A DNA stretch of 6,921 nucleotides from Pseudomonadota bacterium. GTDB taxonomy: Bacteria; Pseudomonadota; Gammaproteobacteria; Burkholderiales; SG8-39. The position numbers and the translations under genes were made by a program. The notes under the pieces were generated by a model. It did not search any database and had not been told where the DNA came from. It saw nothing but the letters and a program-made list of their open reading frames with translations. The stretch is taken from assembly GCA_003242425.1 (NCBI GenBank), contig QGUL01000095.1, positions 1 to 6,921 on the forward strand, given 5' to 3'. Shown here in pieces: positions 1 to 5,570 of the stretch (positions within the stretch are counted from its first letter, which is position 1; every line of letters starts with the position of its first letter).

Positions 1-610
1 AAGGGGGGGCGGGGGAACAGAAGGGCCGTTTGGGGTTTGCGCGGCCGGCGATTGGGATCAGCCGCAAGGCGCCTTTCAGGTACCGGCGCGGTTCGAGCGC
101 AAGATAGAGCGCGAGGAACACGATGAGCAGCGCGTTCGCGACCGCACCGAGCGTGACGGTGGCGAAACGCGTGAGGCCTTTCAGCGTGCCCGAAGTGCTT
201 TCGCCGGCGCGCTCGATCGCGTCGTTCATCGTGCCGGCGAGCGGCGAGCGCTCGATCCGTTCCATGATCTGCTGGGCCGCTTCCGGCCGGCGGCGCGCGA
301 GCTCTCCCATCTGTTGGACGATCTGATTGCCGAACAACCAGGCCGCGCCGGCGACGATCGCCGTCAACACGAGCACGACGAGGATCACGCTCCAGCGTTC
401 GGACAGATGCAGCCGCCGATGCAGCGGGTCGGCCAGGGCGCGCAGCACGGTGGCGAATACGATGCCGGCGAAAGCGAGCAGCAGCACGTCGGCGAGTGCC
501 CAGGCGAGCAGGGCGGTCGCACCGATCACGACGGTGACGCTCACATAGCGCGCATAGCTGCGGATATCGATCAACGAGACGTACCCGGTTGTTTTGTCTA
601 CCGTTTGCAA
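1..610 (-). CDS. AI-2E family transporter, N-terminal part (runs off left edge)
   Basis: This is the 5' part of a polytopic inner-membrane protein of the AI-2E/PerM/TqsA family, whose members export small molecules or act as ion antiporters; the substrate cannot be told from sequence. About 203 codons are visible of the usual 340-370. Hydrophobic segments lie near residues 22-40, 43-60, 73-95 and 148-172. They are followed by the family-like stretch [19 protein letters not shown] (residues 168-186). Between the third and fourth segments is a long polar region, as in the family. There is no ATG near the 5' end. The frame opens after a TAA, and candidate starts are TTG at 610, TTG at 574 and GTG at 544; none has a convincing ribosome binding site, so 610 is only the longest choice. 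It is divergent from folE across 66 bp. The final ~17 codons (nt 1-52) do not resemble the family and contain G runs, so they may be poor-quality sequence. Confidence 0.8.
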   Translation of the reverse strand, partial: MQTVDKTTGYVSLIDIRSYARYVSVTVVIGATALLAWALADVLLLAFAGIVFATVLRALADPLHRRLHLSERWSVILVVLVLTAIVAGAAWLFGNQIVQQMGELARRRPEAAQQIMERIERSPLAGTMNDAIERAGESTSGTLKGLTRFATVTLGAVANALLIVFLALYLALEPRRYLKGALRLIPIAGRANPKRPFCSPAPP

Positions 611-676
611 GTTCGAGGCCCGCGCCGGAACGGCTTATGCAGGGATGCGGGCGTTCAAGCCGTACGGAGGGCCGCG

Positions 677-1285
677 ATGAGTGCAGGCATTGAGCGTCCC
701 AGCCGCGCACAGGCCGAGGAGGCGGTACGCACCCTGATCCGATGGGCCGGCGACGATCCGGACCGCGAGGGCCTGCGCGACACGCCCGGACGCGTGGTCC
801 GGGCTTACGAGGAATTCTTTTCCGGTTACGCCGAAGATCCGGTGAAGGTGCTGGAGCGCACCTTCACGGAAGTGGACGGTTATGACGAGATGATCGTCAT
901 GAACGACATCCGCTTCGAAAGTCATTGCGAGCATCACATGGCGCCGATCATCGGCAAGGCGCACATCGGTTATCTGCCGGACCGGCGTGTCGTAGGCATC
1001 TCCAAACTCGCGCGCCTGGTGGACATTTATGCACGTCGGCTGCAAATCCAGGAAAAGATGACCGTGCAGATCGCCGATACCCTGATGCAGGTGTTGCGTC
1101 CCAAGGGCGTGGCCGTGGTCCTCGAAGCCGCCCATCAATGCATGACCACGCGCGGCGTCCACAAGCCGGGCGTCACGCTCGTCACCAGCCGCATGGTCGG
1201 CATTTTCCGCACCAACAGCGATACGCGGCGCGAATTCCTGGAAATCGCCCGCGTGCGCGGCACCAGCGTTCCCGACTTCACCTGA
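677..1285 (+). CDS. folE: GTP cyclohydrolase I (FolE)
   Basis: This cytoplasmic enzyme converts GTP to 7,8-dihydroneopterin triphosphate and formate, the first step of tetrahydrofolate and pterin synthesis. The 202-aa protein is close to the usual length (E. coli 222 aa). The N-terminal region holds the [21 protein letters not shown] signature in parts (residues 31-51). SHCEHHM (82-88) and HQCMTTRGV (153-161) supply the zinc ligands Cys84, His87 and Cys155 and the catalytic histidines His86 and His153. These match E. coli Cys110, His113, Cys181, His112 and His179 at a constant offset of 26. The ATG at 677 is chosen because GGAGG (666-670) sits six bases upstream; the frame is open further upstream to 314, but that stretch is antisense to the AI-2E gene and does not look like protein. 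The CBS-domain gene follows 81 bp downstream on the same strand. Confidence 0.97.
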   Translation: MSAGIERPSRAQAEEAVRTLIRWAGDDPDREGLRDTPGRVVRAYEEFFSGYAEDPVKVLERTFTEVDGYDEMIVMNDIRFESHCEHHMAPIIGKAHIGYLPDRRVVGISKLARLVDIYARRLQIQEKMTVQIADTLMQVLRPKGVAVVLEAAHQCMTTRGVHKPGVTLVTSRMVGIFRTNSDTRREFLEIARVRGTSVPDFT

Positions 1286-1325
1286 ATAGTGCGCACGCCG
1301 CTTGTATGCGGCTCCGGTGAACCCC

Positions 1326-1341
1326 CGCGCCGCGTGGCGCG
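1326..1341 (+). other. GC-rich hairpin between folE and the CBS gene
   Basis: A perfect 6-bp stem (1326-1331 with 1336-1341) closes a four-base loop, 40 bp after the folE stop. A second, weaker hairpin lies at 1297-1312 (5-bp stem, 6-base loop). Neither has a T tract, so they are not convincing terminators, and read-through from folE into the CBS gene is possible. Short GC stems occur by chance in DNA of this composition. Confidence 0.25.
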
Positions 1342-1366
1342 CCGAGGGAAGTCAAAGGAGACGAAG

Positions 1367-1795
1367 ATGCGAGTGAGCGAAGCAATGACGCGCGACGTGC
1401 GCGTGGCCGATCCGCGACAGACCATCCGCGAAGCTGCGCGGATCATGGCGGAGATCGATGCCGGCGTGTTGCCGGTTGGCGAAGACGACCGCCTGGTGGG
1501 GATGATCACCGACCGCGATATCGCCGTGCGTGCGGTGGCATTCGGCAAAGGCCCCGATACGCCGGTGCGCGAAGTCATGAGCGAGGAAGTGCTGTACTGC
1601 TTCGAGGATGACGACATCGACGAAGTGGCCGAGAACATGAGCAGCGTGCGAGTGCGGCGGTTGCCGGTGGTGAACCAGGACAAGCGCCTGGTCGGCATCG
1701 TGTCTCTGGGCGATCTCGCCGTGACGCAGGGCGGCGACGCGGCGGGCAAGGCGATGGAGGGCATCGCGAGACCCGGCGGACCACATTCCCAGTGA
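1367..1795 (+). CDS. Tandem CBS-domain protein
   Basis: This is a 142-aa soluble protein made of little more than one CBS pair (Bateman module). CBS modules bind adenosine nucleotides such as AMP, ATP or SAM and often report energy or redox state. The first domain spans about residues 3-57, ending in the typical RLVGMITDRDIAVRAV (42-57). The second spans about 66-121 and carries VRRLPVV (96-102) and RLVGIVSLGDLA (107-118). No catalytic or DNA-binding domain is attached, so it presumably works by binding a ligand and contacting a partner; the partner is unknown. The ATG at 1367 has a strong AAAGGAG (1354-1360) upstream, and its sequence MRVSEAMTRDV is a standard CBS beginning. The tail after residue 121 is Gly/Ala-rich. 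It lies downstream of folE and upstream of the BON gene, all on the same strand; stand-alone CBS proteins of this type commonly occur in stress or hypoxia gene sets. Confidence 0.93.
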   Translation: MRVSEAMTRDVRVADPRQTIREAARIMAEIDAGVLPVGEDDRLVGMITDRDIAVRAVAFGKGPDTPVREVMSEEVLYCFEDDDIDEVAENMSSVRVRRLPVVNQDKRLVGIVSLGDLAVTQGGDAAGKAMEGIARPGGPHSQ

Positions 1796-1831
1796 GACGC
1801 CGTTCCCGGCTGTCCCCGACATCGTGGCGCG

Positions 1832-1847
1832 GGGTATGGGGCTTGCA
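1832..1847 (+). promoter_or_regulatory. Weak sigma-54-like (-24/-12) promoter candidate
   Basis: A GG pair (1833-1834), exactly ten bases, then GC (1845-1846) within CTTGCA fits the spacing and the -12 half of the sigma-54 consensus. The -24 half is poor, because TGGCAC is replaced by GGGTAT. It would start transcription near 1857, giving a leader of about 80 nt before the BON gene. Runs of G in this region make a chance match likely. The rest of the 142-bp gap (1796-1937) holds two short GC hairpins (1859-1878 and 1906-1922) and no clear sigma-70 promoter. Confidence 0.15.
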
Positions 1848-1937
1848 CCACTGTGAGACGCGGCCCCTTTGCGCCGCGCATCACCGTGCCGGAGGTTCGC
1901 GCAAGCGGACTTCGGCCGTCCGGAAGGAGAGAGCAAA

Positions 1938-3248
1938 ATGGTGGAACGCAATCGCCAGGGCGAATACGACGAGCGCCGTGCCGGCGAGCGGGAAGATTCG
2001 TACTCGGCTCAGCAGCAACGCCAGTCCTCGCAGGATCGCTACGGCGCTCGGGGCGACTGGCAACGCGAGGGGCGTCAGCCCTCACAGCAGAACTACGGAC
2101 AACAGGACTATGGCCGTCAGCAGTGGCAGCAGGATAGCGGCCAGTCACGGCAACGCGAACCGTACTATCCCCACTACGGCGACATGCAGGGCTACGGCGG
2201 ATTCATGGGGCACGGTTCGCCGGACGAAGAACGCCGTTACGGCCAGCAGCAGGGCGGGCAGGAGCGCTATCAGAGCGAGCACGACATTCCCGTGTACGGT
2301 TCGGGCCGCGGACCTTATGCCACGCTGGCGGGCTACGGCGCGTATAGCGGCATGGGGCCGGAAAACTACGACGTCGGTCAGCGCCAGCGCGAAGGCTCGT
2401 GGCAGGGAAGCGATACGCACCGTCCTTCCTACGGACCTTACGGCGGACAGATGTCGCAGCGCGATTACGGTGCCTACGGTGCGCAGGGCTACGGCGGCGA
2501 GGGCGGTTCGGGCGCGCAGGGTTACGGCGGTCAGGGCGCCTACGGCCGATACGGCTCGCAAAGCGATTATGGTACGCCCGGCGGCTACGCGGGCGACCGT
2601 GTGTACCGGCAGCAGAGCGGCGCGCAGCACGAAACCGGCGGCGGCGCGCACTACGGCGGTCAAGTGAGCTACGGACAAGGCGCGTACGGCGGCTACGGCC
2701 AGGGCGAGTGGGGCCGTTCGAGCGGGCAGAGCGGTCCGAGCTGGGGCAACTGGGGCCAGTCCGGCCCCGCCGCCAAACAGCAGCGTCGCGGACCGAAGGG
2801 CTATCAACGTTCCGACGAACGCCTGAAGGAAGACATCTGCGAACGGCTGATGAACCGCTGGGACATCGATTCCAGCGACGTCAGCATCGAGGTCTCGGGC
2901 GGCAACGTGATCCTGGAAGGCAACGTTCCCGAACGCCGTATGCGTCACGCGATCGAGGATCTCGTCGACGATTGCTACGGCGTGCGCGACATCGACAACC
3001 GTCTGCGCGTGCAGCGCTTCTACGGCGAGACGACTTCCGGTGCCGCGGCGGAAAGCCGTTCCCAATATGGACAGAGCGTCTCGCAGCAAAGCGGTTCGCA
3101 ATCGGGCCAATCGTCCGGGAGCGGCACTCAACAGAACATCACCGCCGCGCAGACGGGGCAGGATTCGGCCACCGACGCGCGCATGGGTTCGACCGCGCCT
3201 TCGAGCGCACCGGCACGCGCCGCATCGACGATCAAGAAAGACGAATGA
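1938..3248 (+). CDS. BON-domain protein with Gly/Tyr/Gln-rich disordered N-terminus
   Basis: The product is 436 aa. Residues 1-280 are low complexity and almost certainly disordered: rich in Gly, Gln, Ser, Arg and Tyr (32 Tyr in the first 290 residues), with many GYG, YGG and SYG units and no lysine before residue 280. GPKGYQRSDERL (285-296) leads into one BON domain (about 292-358), which holds the conserved VSIEVSGGNVILEGNV (315-330) and a later GVRDIDNRLRV (348-358). BON domains are thought to bind phospholipid or other surfaces, as in OsmY. A second Ser/Gln/Gly-rich tail (about 371-436) ends in IKKDE. Unlike OsmY there is no signal peptide, since the charged start MVERNRQGEYDERR argues for a cytoplasmic protein. 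The ATG at 1938 is chosen for the GGAAGGAGAG at 1922-1931. A strong hairpin begins five bases after the stop, so it may be a single-gene unit. Proteins with a GPKGYQRSDER-BON module are known in proteobacteria as uncharacterised, often stress-linked proteins. Confidence 0.9.
   Translation: MVERNRQGEYDERRAGEREDSYSAQQQRQSSQDRYGARGDWQREGRQPSQQNYGQQDYGRQQWQQDSGQSRQREPYYPHYGDMQGYGGFMGHGSPDEERRYGQQQGGQERYQSEHDIPVYGSGRGPYATLAGYGAYSGMGPENYDVGQRQREGSWQGSDTHRPSYGPYGGQMSQRDYGAYGAQGYGGEGGSGAQGYGGQGAYGRYGSQSDYGTPGGYAGDRVYRQQSGAQHETGGGAHYGGQVSYGQGAYGGYGQGEWGRSSGQSGPSWGNWGQSGPAAKQQRRGPKGYQRSDERLKEDICERLMNRWDIDSSDVSIEVSGGNVILEGNVPERRMRHAIEDLVDDCYGVRDIDNRLRVQRFYGETTSGAAAESRSQYGQSVSQQSGSQSGQSSGSGTQQNITAAQTGQDSATDARMGSTAPSSAPARAASTIKKDE
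2481..2530 (+). repeat. 33-bp-period direct repeat in the Tyr/Gly-rich coding region
   Basis: The 17-bp units at 2481-2497 and 2514-2530 differ at one base and encode AQGYGG twice, eleven residues apart. They lie in the densest GYG section of the BON protein (about nt 2415-2717), where shorter TACGG-type units recur. This suggests growth of the low-complexity domain by local duplication. Confidence 0.7.
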
Positions 3249-3252
3249 AGCT

Positions 3253-3285
3253 TCGGCCTCCGAGTCCGTGTGGGACGGAGGCCGA
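3253..3285 (+). terminator. Strong hairpin after the BON gene, terminator-like
   Basis: A perfect 9-bp outer stem (3253-3261 with 3277-3285) and an inner GTCC/GGAC stem (3264-3267 with 3273-3276) enclose a GTGTG loop; two unpaired bases (3262-3263) lie on the 5' side. It starts five bases after the BON stop codon. The bases after it (CATCTT) are not a proper T tract. It may therefore be a weak terminator or an mRNA 3'-end stabiliser. Confidence 0.6.
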
Positions 3286-3338
3286 CATCTTCGGTCAGAT
3301 TGCACCGACCGGCATAGGCATTGCGACTGTCAACGCGT

Positions 3339-3355
3339 GGCTTCGCATCGAAGCC
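3339..3355 (+). promoter_or_regulatory. Leader stem-loop just upstream of the 3375 gene's ribosome binding site
   Basis: A perfect 7-bp inverted repeat (GGCTTCG / CGAAGCC) with a three-base CAT loop ends about seven bases before the AGGAG of the next gene. It could modulate translation or mRNA stability, but no ligand or partner is suggested. The upstream part of this gap (3286-3338) shows no promoter that I trust. Confidence 0.4.
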
Positions 3356-3374
3356 GGACAACAGGAGACACGCG

Positions 3375-3749
3375 ATGAAAGATCTACGCACCTTGACGGT
3401 CGCTTCCACGTTTGCGGCGTTGTTCGCCGCCGCACCGCTCCATGCGGCCGAGACTTCGCAAGGCCGTGTGCAGGACAGCCCGCAACAGTTGGGCGGCCCG
3501 GGCGCTGAAGGTCGCAGCAATCCCGGCGATACCGGTCGCGCTGCGACGACAGAAGAGGCCGAACGTTACGGCGGTCAATCGGACAGCGTGTCGGGCAGCA
3601 CCGGCGGGCGAGGCCAACCGGGCTCGCAGGACATCGATCAGCGCGGCAGTACCGCGCGCGAGCGCGGGCAGCAGGGTTCGACCGAACCGGGCAGTCCGGA
3701 ATCCGGATCGTCGAACCGTTCCGGTTCGCCTTCGTCATCGCCGCGTTGA
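3375..3749 (+). CDS. Small secreted Ser/Gly/Gln-rich protein, function unknown
   Basis: This 124-aa protein has a clear Sec signal peptide: MKDLR, a hydrophobic core (about residues 7-20) and probable cleavage after Ala24 (PLHA|AETS). The mature ~100 residues are low complexity, dominated by Gly, Ser, Gln, Arg, Thr, Pro and Glu, with no Cys and no recognisable fold. It is therefore expected to be disordered in the periplasm or outside the cell. Only one Tyr (in ERYGGQ) is present, unlike the cytoplasmic BON protein upstream. The start at 3375 is supported by ACAGGAGACA (3360-3369) and by the signal peptide. It is bracketed by the hairpin at 3253-3285 and the terminator at 3768-3791, so it is probably transcribed alone. 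I do not recognise the family; the low-complexity style is shared with the 3899 gene. Confidence 0.8.
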   Translation: MKDLRTLTVASTFAALFAAAPLHAAETSQGRVQDSPQQLGGPGAEGRSNPGDTGRAATTEEAERYGGQSDSVSGSTGGRGQPGSQDIDQRGSTARERGQQGSTEPGSPESGSSNRSGSPSSSPR

Positions 3750-3767
3750 ACGCAGCGTCGCGAACAG

Positions 3768-3791
3768 GGCCGGCTCGCCGCCGGCCTTTTT
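3768..3791 (+). terminator. Rho-independent terminator
   Basis: A perfect 7-bp stem (GGCCGGC / GCCGGCC) with a five-base loop (3775-3779) is followed directly by TTTTT (3787-3791). It lies 18 bases after the stop of the small secreted protein and separates it from the ferritin-like operon. Confidence 0.93.
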
Positions 3792-3898
3792 CATGCGCTA
3801 CGTCGCAGTGGGGCGAAGGCATGCGCTTTGCCCGCTTGATGCGTCGGGGCGCATCGCGTCACGGCTTCCTTGCAAGAAATCCGGACAGGAGACGAGGC
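3792..3898 (+). promoter_or_regulatory. Leader and probable promoter region of the ferritin-like operon
   Basis: Because a terminator ends at 3791 and the next gene starts at 3899, the promoter for the operon should lie here, although no clear -35/-10 pair can be picked. Visible elements are the direct repeat CATGCGCT (3792-3799 and 3820-3827) and a 6-bp inverted repeat GATGCG/CGCATC (3838-3855). The sequence from GGCTTC (3863) through CCGGACA (3881-3887) to AGGAGAC resembles the leader of the 3375 gene. Confidence 0.45.
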
Positions 3899-4333
3899 AT
3901 GAGACAGATCAGCACGCTCGCAGCAGGCGCGCTCGCCCTCGCGCTGTGTGCATTGCCGGCGTCCGCACAGACAGGCGGCACATCGGGTAGCGGCACCGGC
4001 GCAGCGACGCCCGGTGCGGAACCGAGCGGTACGACGCCCGGATCGAGCGCCATCGGCAGCCATCCGCGTTCCGCCGACAGCATCGATGGCACCGGCGTGG
4101 GCAGTCCTTCCATTCGCGGCGGCACCGGCGGAATGGGTTCAGGCACCGATCCGATGGAGAGCGATGTCGAGCGGGCGAGACGCGGCGATCGCGGCGACAT
4201 GGATTCCCGCCGCGACCAGCAGATCCGCGACGAACAGCGGCGCGCCTACGAACGGCGTTCGCTGGAGCAGCAGCGCGGCAACCCCACCGGCACCGGCAGT
4301 CCCAGCGGACCGGCTTCCATACTGAACCGCTAA
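3899..4333 (+). CDS. Small secreted low-complexity protein, function unknown
   Basis: This 144-aa protein has a typical Sec signal peptide (residues 1-23), with a Leu/Ala core and cleavage expected at ASA|Q. Cys17 lies in the core but is preceded by Leu, so it does not make a good lipobox. The mature protein has two halves: a Gly/Thr/Ser/Pro-rich stretch (24-85), and a highly charged Arg/Asp/Glu/Gln stretch (about 88-127, including DQQIRDEQRRAYERR) that could form a helix. A short Gly/Ser/Pro tail follows. No family is recognised. The ATG at 3899 is chosen for AGGAGACGAGGC just upstream and for the signal peptide; the frame stays open upstream to 3746, but that would run through the terminator. 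Only 42 bp without a terminator separate it from the ferritin-like gene, so it is probably the first gene of that operon. Confidence 0.8.
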   Translation: MRQISTLAAGALALALCALPASAQTGGTSGSGTGAATPGAEPSGTTPGSSAIGSHPRSADSIDGTGVGSPSIRGGTGGMGSGTDPMESDVERARRGDRGDMDSRRDQQIRDEQRRAYERRSLEQQRGNPTGTGSPSGPASILNR

Positions 4334-4375
4334 GCCGGTGCAGCCCACGACCTGAACAGTACCAAGGACGAACCC

Positions 4376-5545
4376 ATGACTCTCAATCTATTCGACTCCA
4401 AAGGCACACCTGTGGCGAAGCAGCGCTTTTCATGGCGCGAGCTGACGCCGAAGCCCATCAGCAAACTCGACGACGACGCCTTCACGCGCGTGCGCGTCAT
4501 CCTCATGAACGGCGTCGAGTCGGATGCTGTGCGCCTGCAATACGCCATGCAGCGTTTCAACCGCGAACTGCGCCTGCCCATCGCCGAGATCATGCGCGCC
4601 GAGCATCACCAGCAGACCATGATCAACTGGCTGCTGAGCCCCGATCACTCGCCGCTGGAGATCACCATCGGCTACGAGCAGGTCGCGATCGAAGTGACTT
4701 CGTCGGTGGCGCAGAACGAGCCCGATCCCTATCTCGCGCAGGTGTACCGCTTCGGACTGCTGGAGGATTTCGATCACCTCTACCGCTACGCGGCGTTGAT
4801 GGACCGCCTGGAAGGCAAGGATGCCAATAACATCCTGCAGGGATACACCGACATTATTCCGGGACGGCCGACTTCCATCCAGCACCGCCATCCCGAGGAC
4901 GACCTGCGCGATCCGTACGGACCGGACTCCGATCCGCTCAGCAAGATCCATGCGGCGCTCATCACCGCGGCCGAATACCAGACCCACGAGTACTACATGC
5001 ATTACGGTCCATGGTTCGCCGATCCGGTCGCGCGCCAGCTCTACGCCGAAATCGCCTCGGTGGAAGCGCAGCACGTCACGCAATACAGCTCGCTCATCAA
5101 TCCGGACGACGACGGGCTTACGCAACTGCTCATGCACGAAGCGATGGAGGTCTATACCTACTGGAGCTGCATGGAGCAGGAGGACAACCCCCGCATCAAG
5201 GCGATCTGGGAGCGCTTCTTCGACTACGAGCTGGGCCACTTCCACACGGTGGCCGAGCTGTACAAGAAGACGCTGCGCAAGGATCCGCAGGCGCTGTTCC
5301 CCAAGGCCTTCGACCGGCGCATCGAGTTCAAGAGCCATCGCGACTTCGTCGCACAGGTGTTGCAGGAAGAAGTGCACCTGCGCGCGCGCGGTCCGCGGTT
5401 CATCGAGGACAAGGACGCTGAGGGCGAGCGCACCATCGAGTACCGCGAAACGCTGAACGCGGACGGCATTCCGTCGGACGCGGCCTCCGCAGGCTACCAG
5501 TGGTATCCGGGCACGGAGCTGGCGCGCAAAGTCGTCAATCTTTGA
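4376..5545 (+). CDS. Ferritin-like diiron protein, 389 aa, apparently two bundles
   Basis: The product is a soluble, mostly helical protein without a signal peptide. Residues about 190-300 carry a full canonical diiron pattern: Glu200 (or Glu205) in helix A, E230-A-Q-H233 in B, Glu255 (or Glu258) in C, and E285-L-G-H288 in D. Proteins of this superfamily bind two irons or manganese and handle oxygen, peroxide or iron, but the reaction here cannot be predicted. The first 150 residues have a similar but degenerate series: Glu48, EIMRAEHH (71-78), Glu101/Glu106 and EDFDH (130-134). This suggests an internal duplication. A further ExxH (Glu331-His334) lies in the C-terminal region, which ends in an unstructured-looking tail (341-389). 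The start follows an AAGGAC ribosome site (4364-4369). It is followed 25 bp later by another ferritin-like gene, a strong sign of co-transcription. I know no characterised member. Confidence 0.85.
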   Translation: MTLNLFDSKGTPVAKQRFSWRELTPKPISKLDDDAFTRVRVILMNGVESDAVRLQYAMQRFNRELRLPIAEIMRAEHHQQTMINWLLSPDHSPLEITIGYEQVAIEVTSSVAQNEPDPYLAQVYRFGLLEDFDHLYRYAALMDRLEGKDANNILQGYTDIIPGRPTSIQHRHPEDDLRDPYGPDSDPLSKIHAALITAAEYQTHEYYMHYGPWFADPVARQLYAEIASVEAQHVTQYSSLINPDDDGLTQLLMHEAMEVYTYWSCMEQEDNPRIKAIWERFFDYELGHFHTVAELYKKTLRKDPQALFPKAFDRRIEFKSHRDFVAQVLQEEVHLRARGPRFIEDKDAEGERTIEYRETLNADGIPSDAASAGYQWYPGTELARKVVNL

Positions 5546-5570
5546 ACGCCGGCCGAACAGGAGACAGACC

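Noticed and set aside
314..676. Upstream extension of folE
   Set aside because: The stretch is antisense to the AI-2E gene, is low-complexity Gln/Glu/Asp/His-rich, and FolE homologs begin near the ATG at 677, which has its own ribosome site.
1135..2148. Antisense frame across folE end, the CBS gene and the BON start (337 codons)
   Set aside because: It crosses three features and two intergenic gaps, with Arg/Ser/Thr/Pro-rich composition and no recognisable domain.
2415..2717. Silk- or ice-nucleation-type periodic structural repeat in the BON protein
   Set aside because: The GYG units are irregularly spaced apart from one 11-residue duplication, so a disordered domain fits better than an ordered repeat fold.
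2145..3305. Long antisense frame opposite the BON gene (386 codons)
   Set aside because: It mirrors the repetitive coding strand, has an Ala/Arg/Val-rich composition without domains, and overlaps a gene with a clear ribosome site and BON domain.
3899..3967. Lipoprotein signal in the 3899 gene (Cys17)
   Set aside because: The residue before Cys17 is Leu, not Gly/Ala/Ser, and a better signal peptidase I site (ASA|Q) follows.
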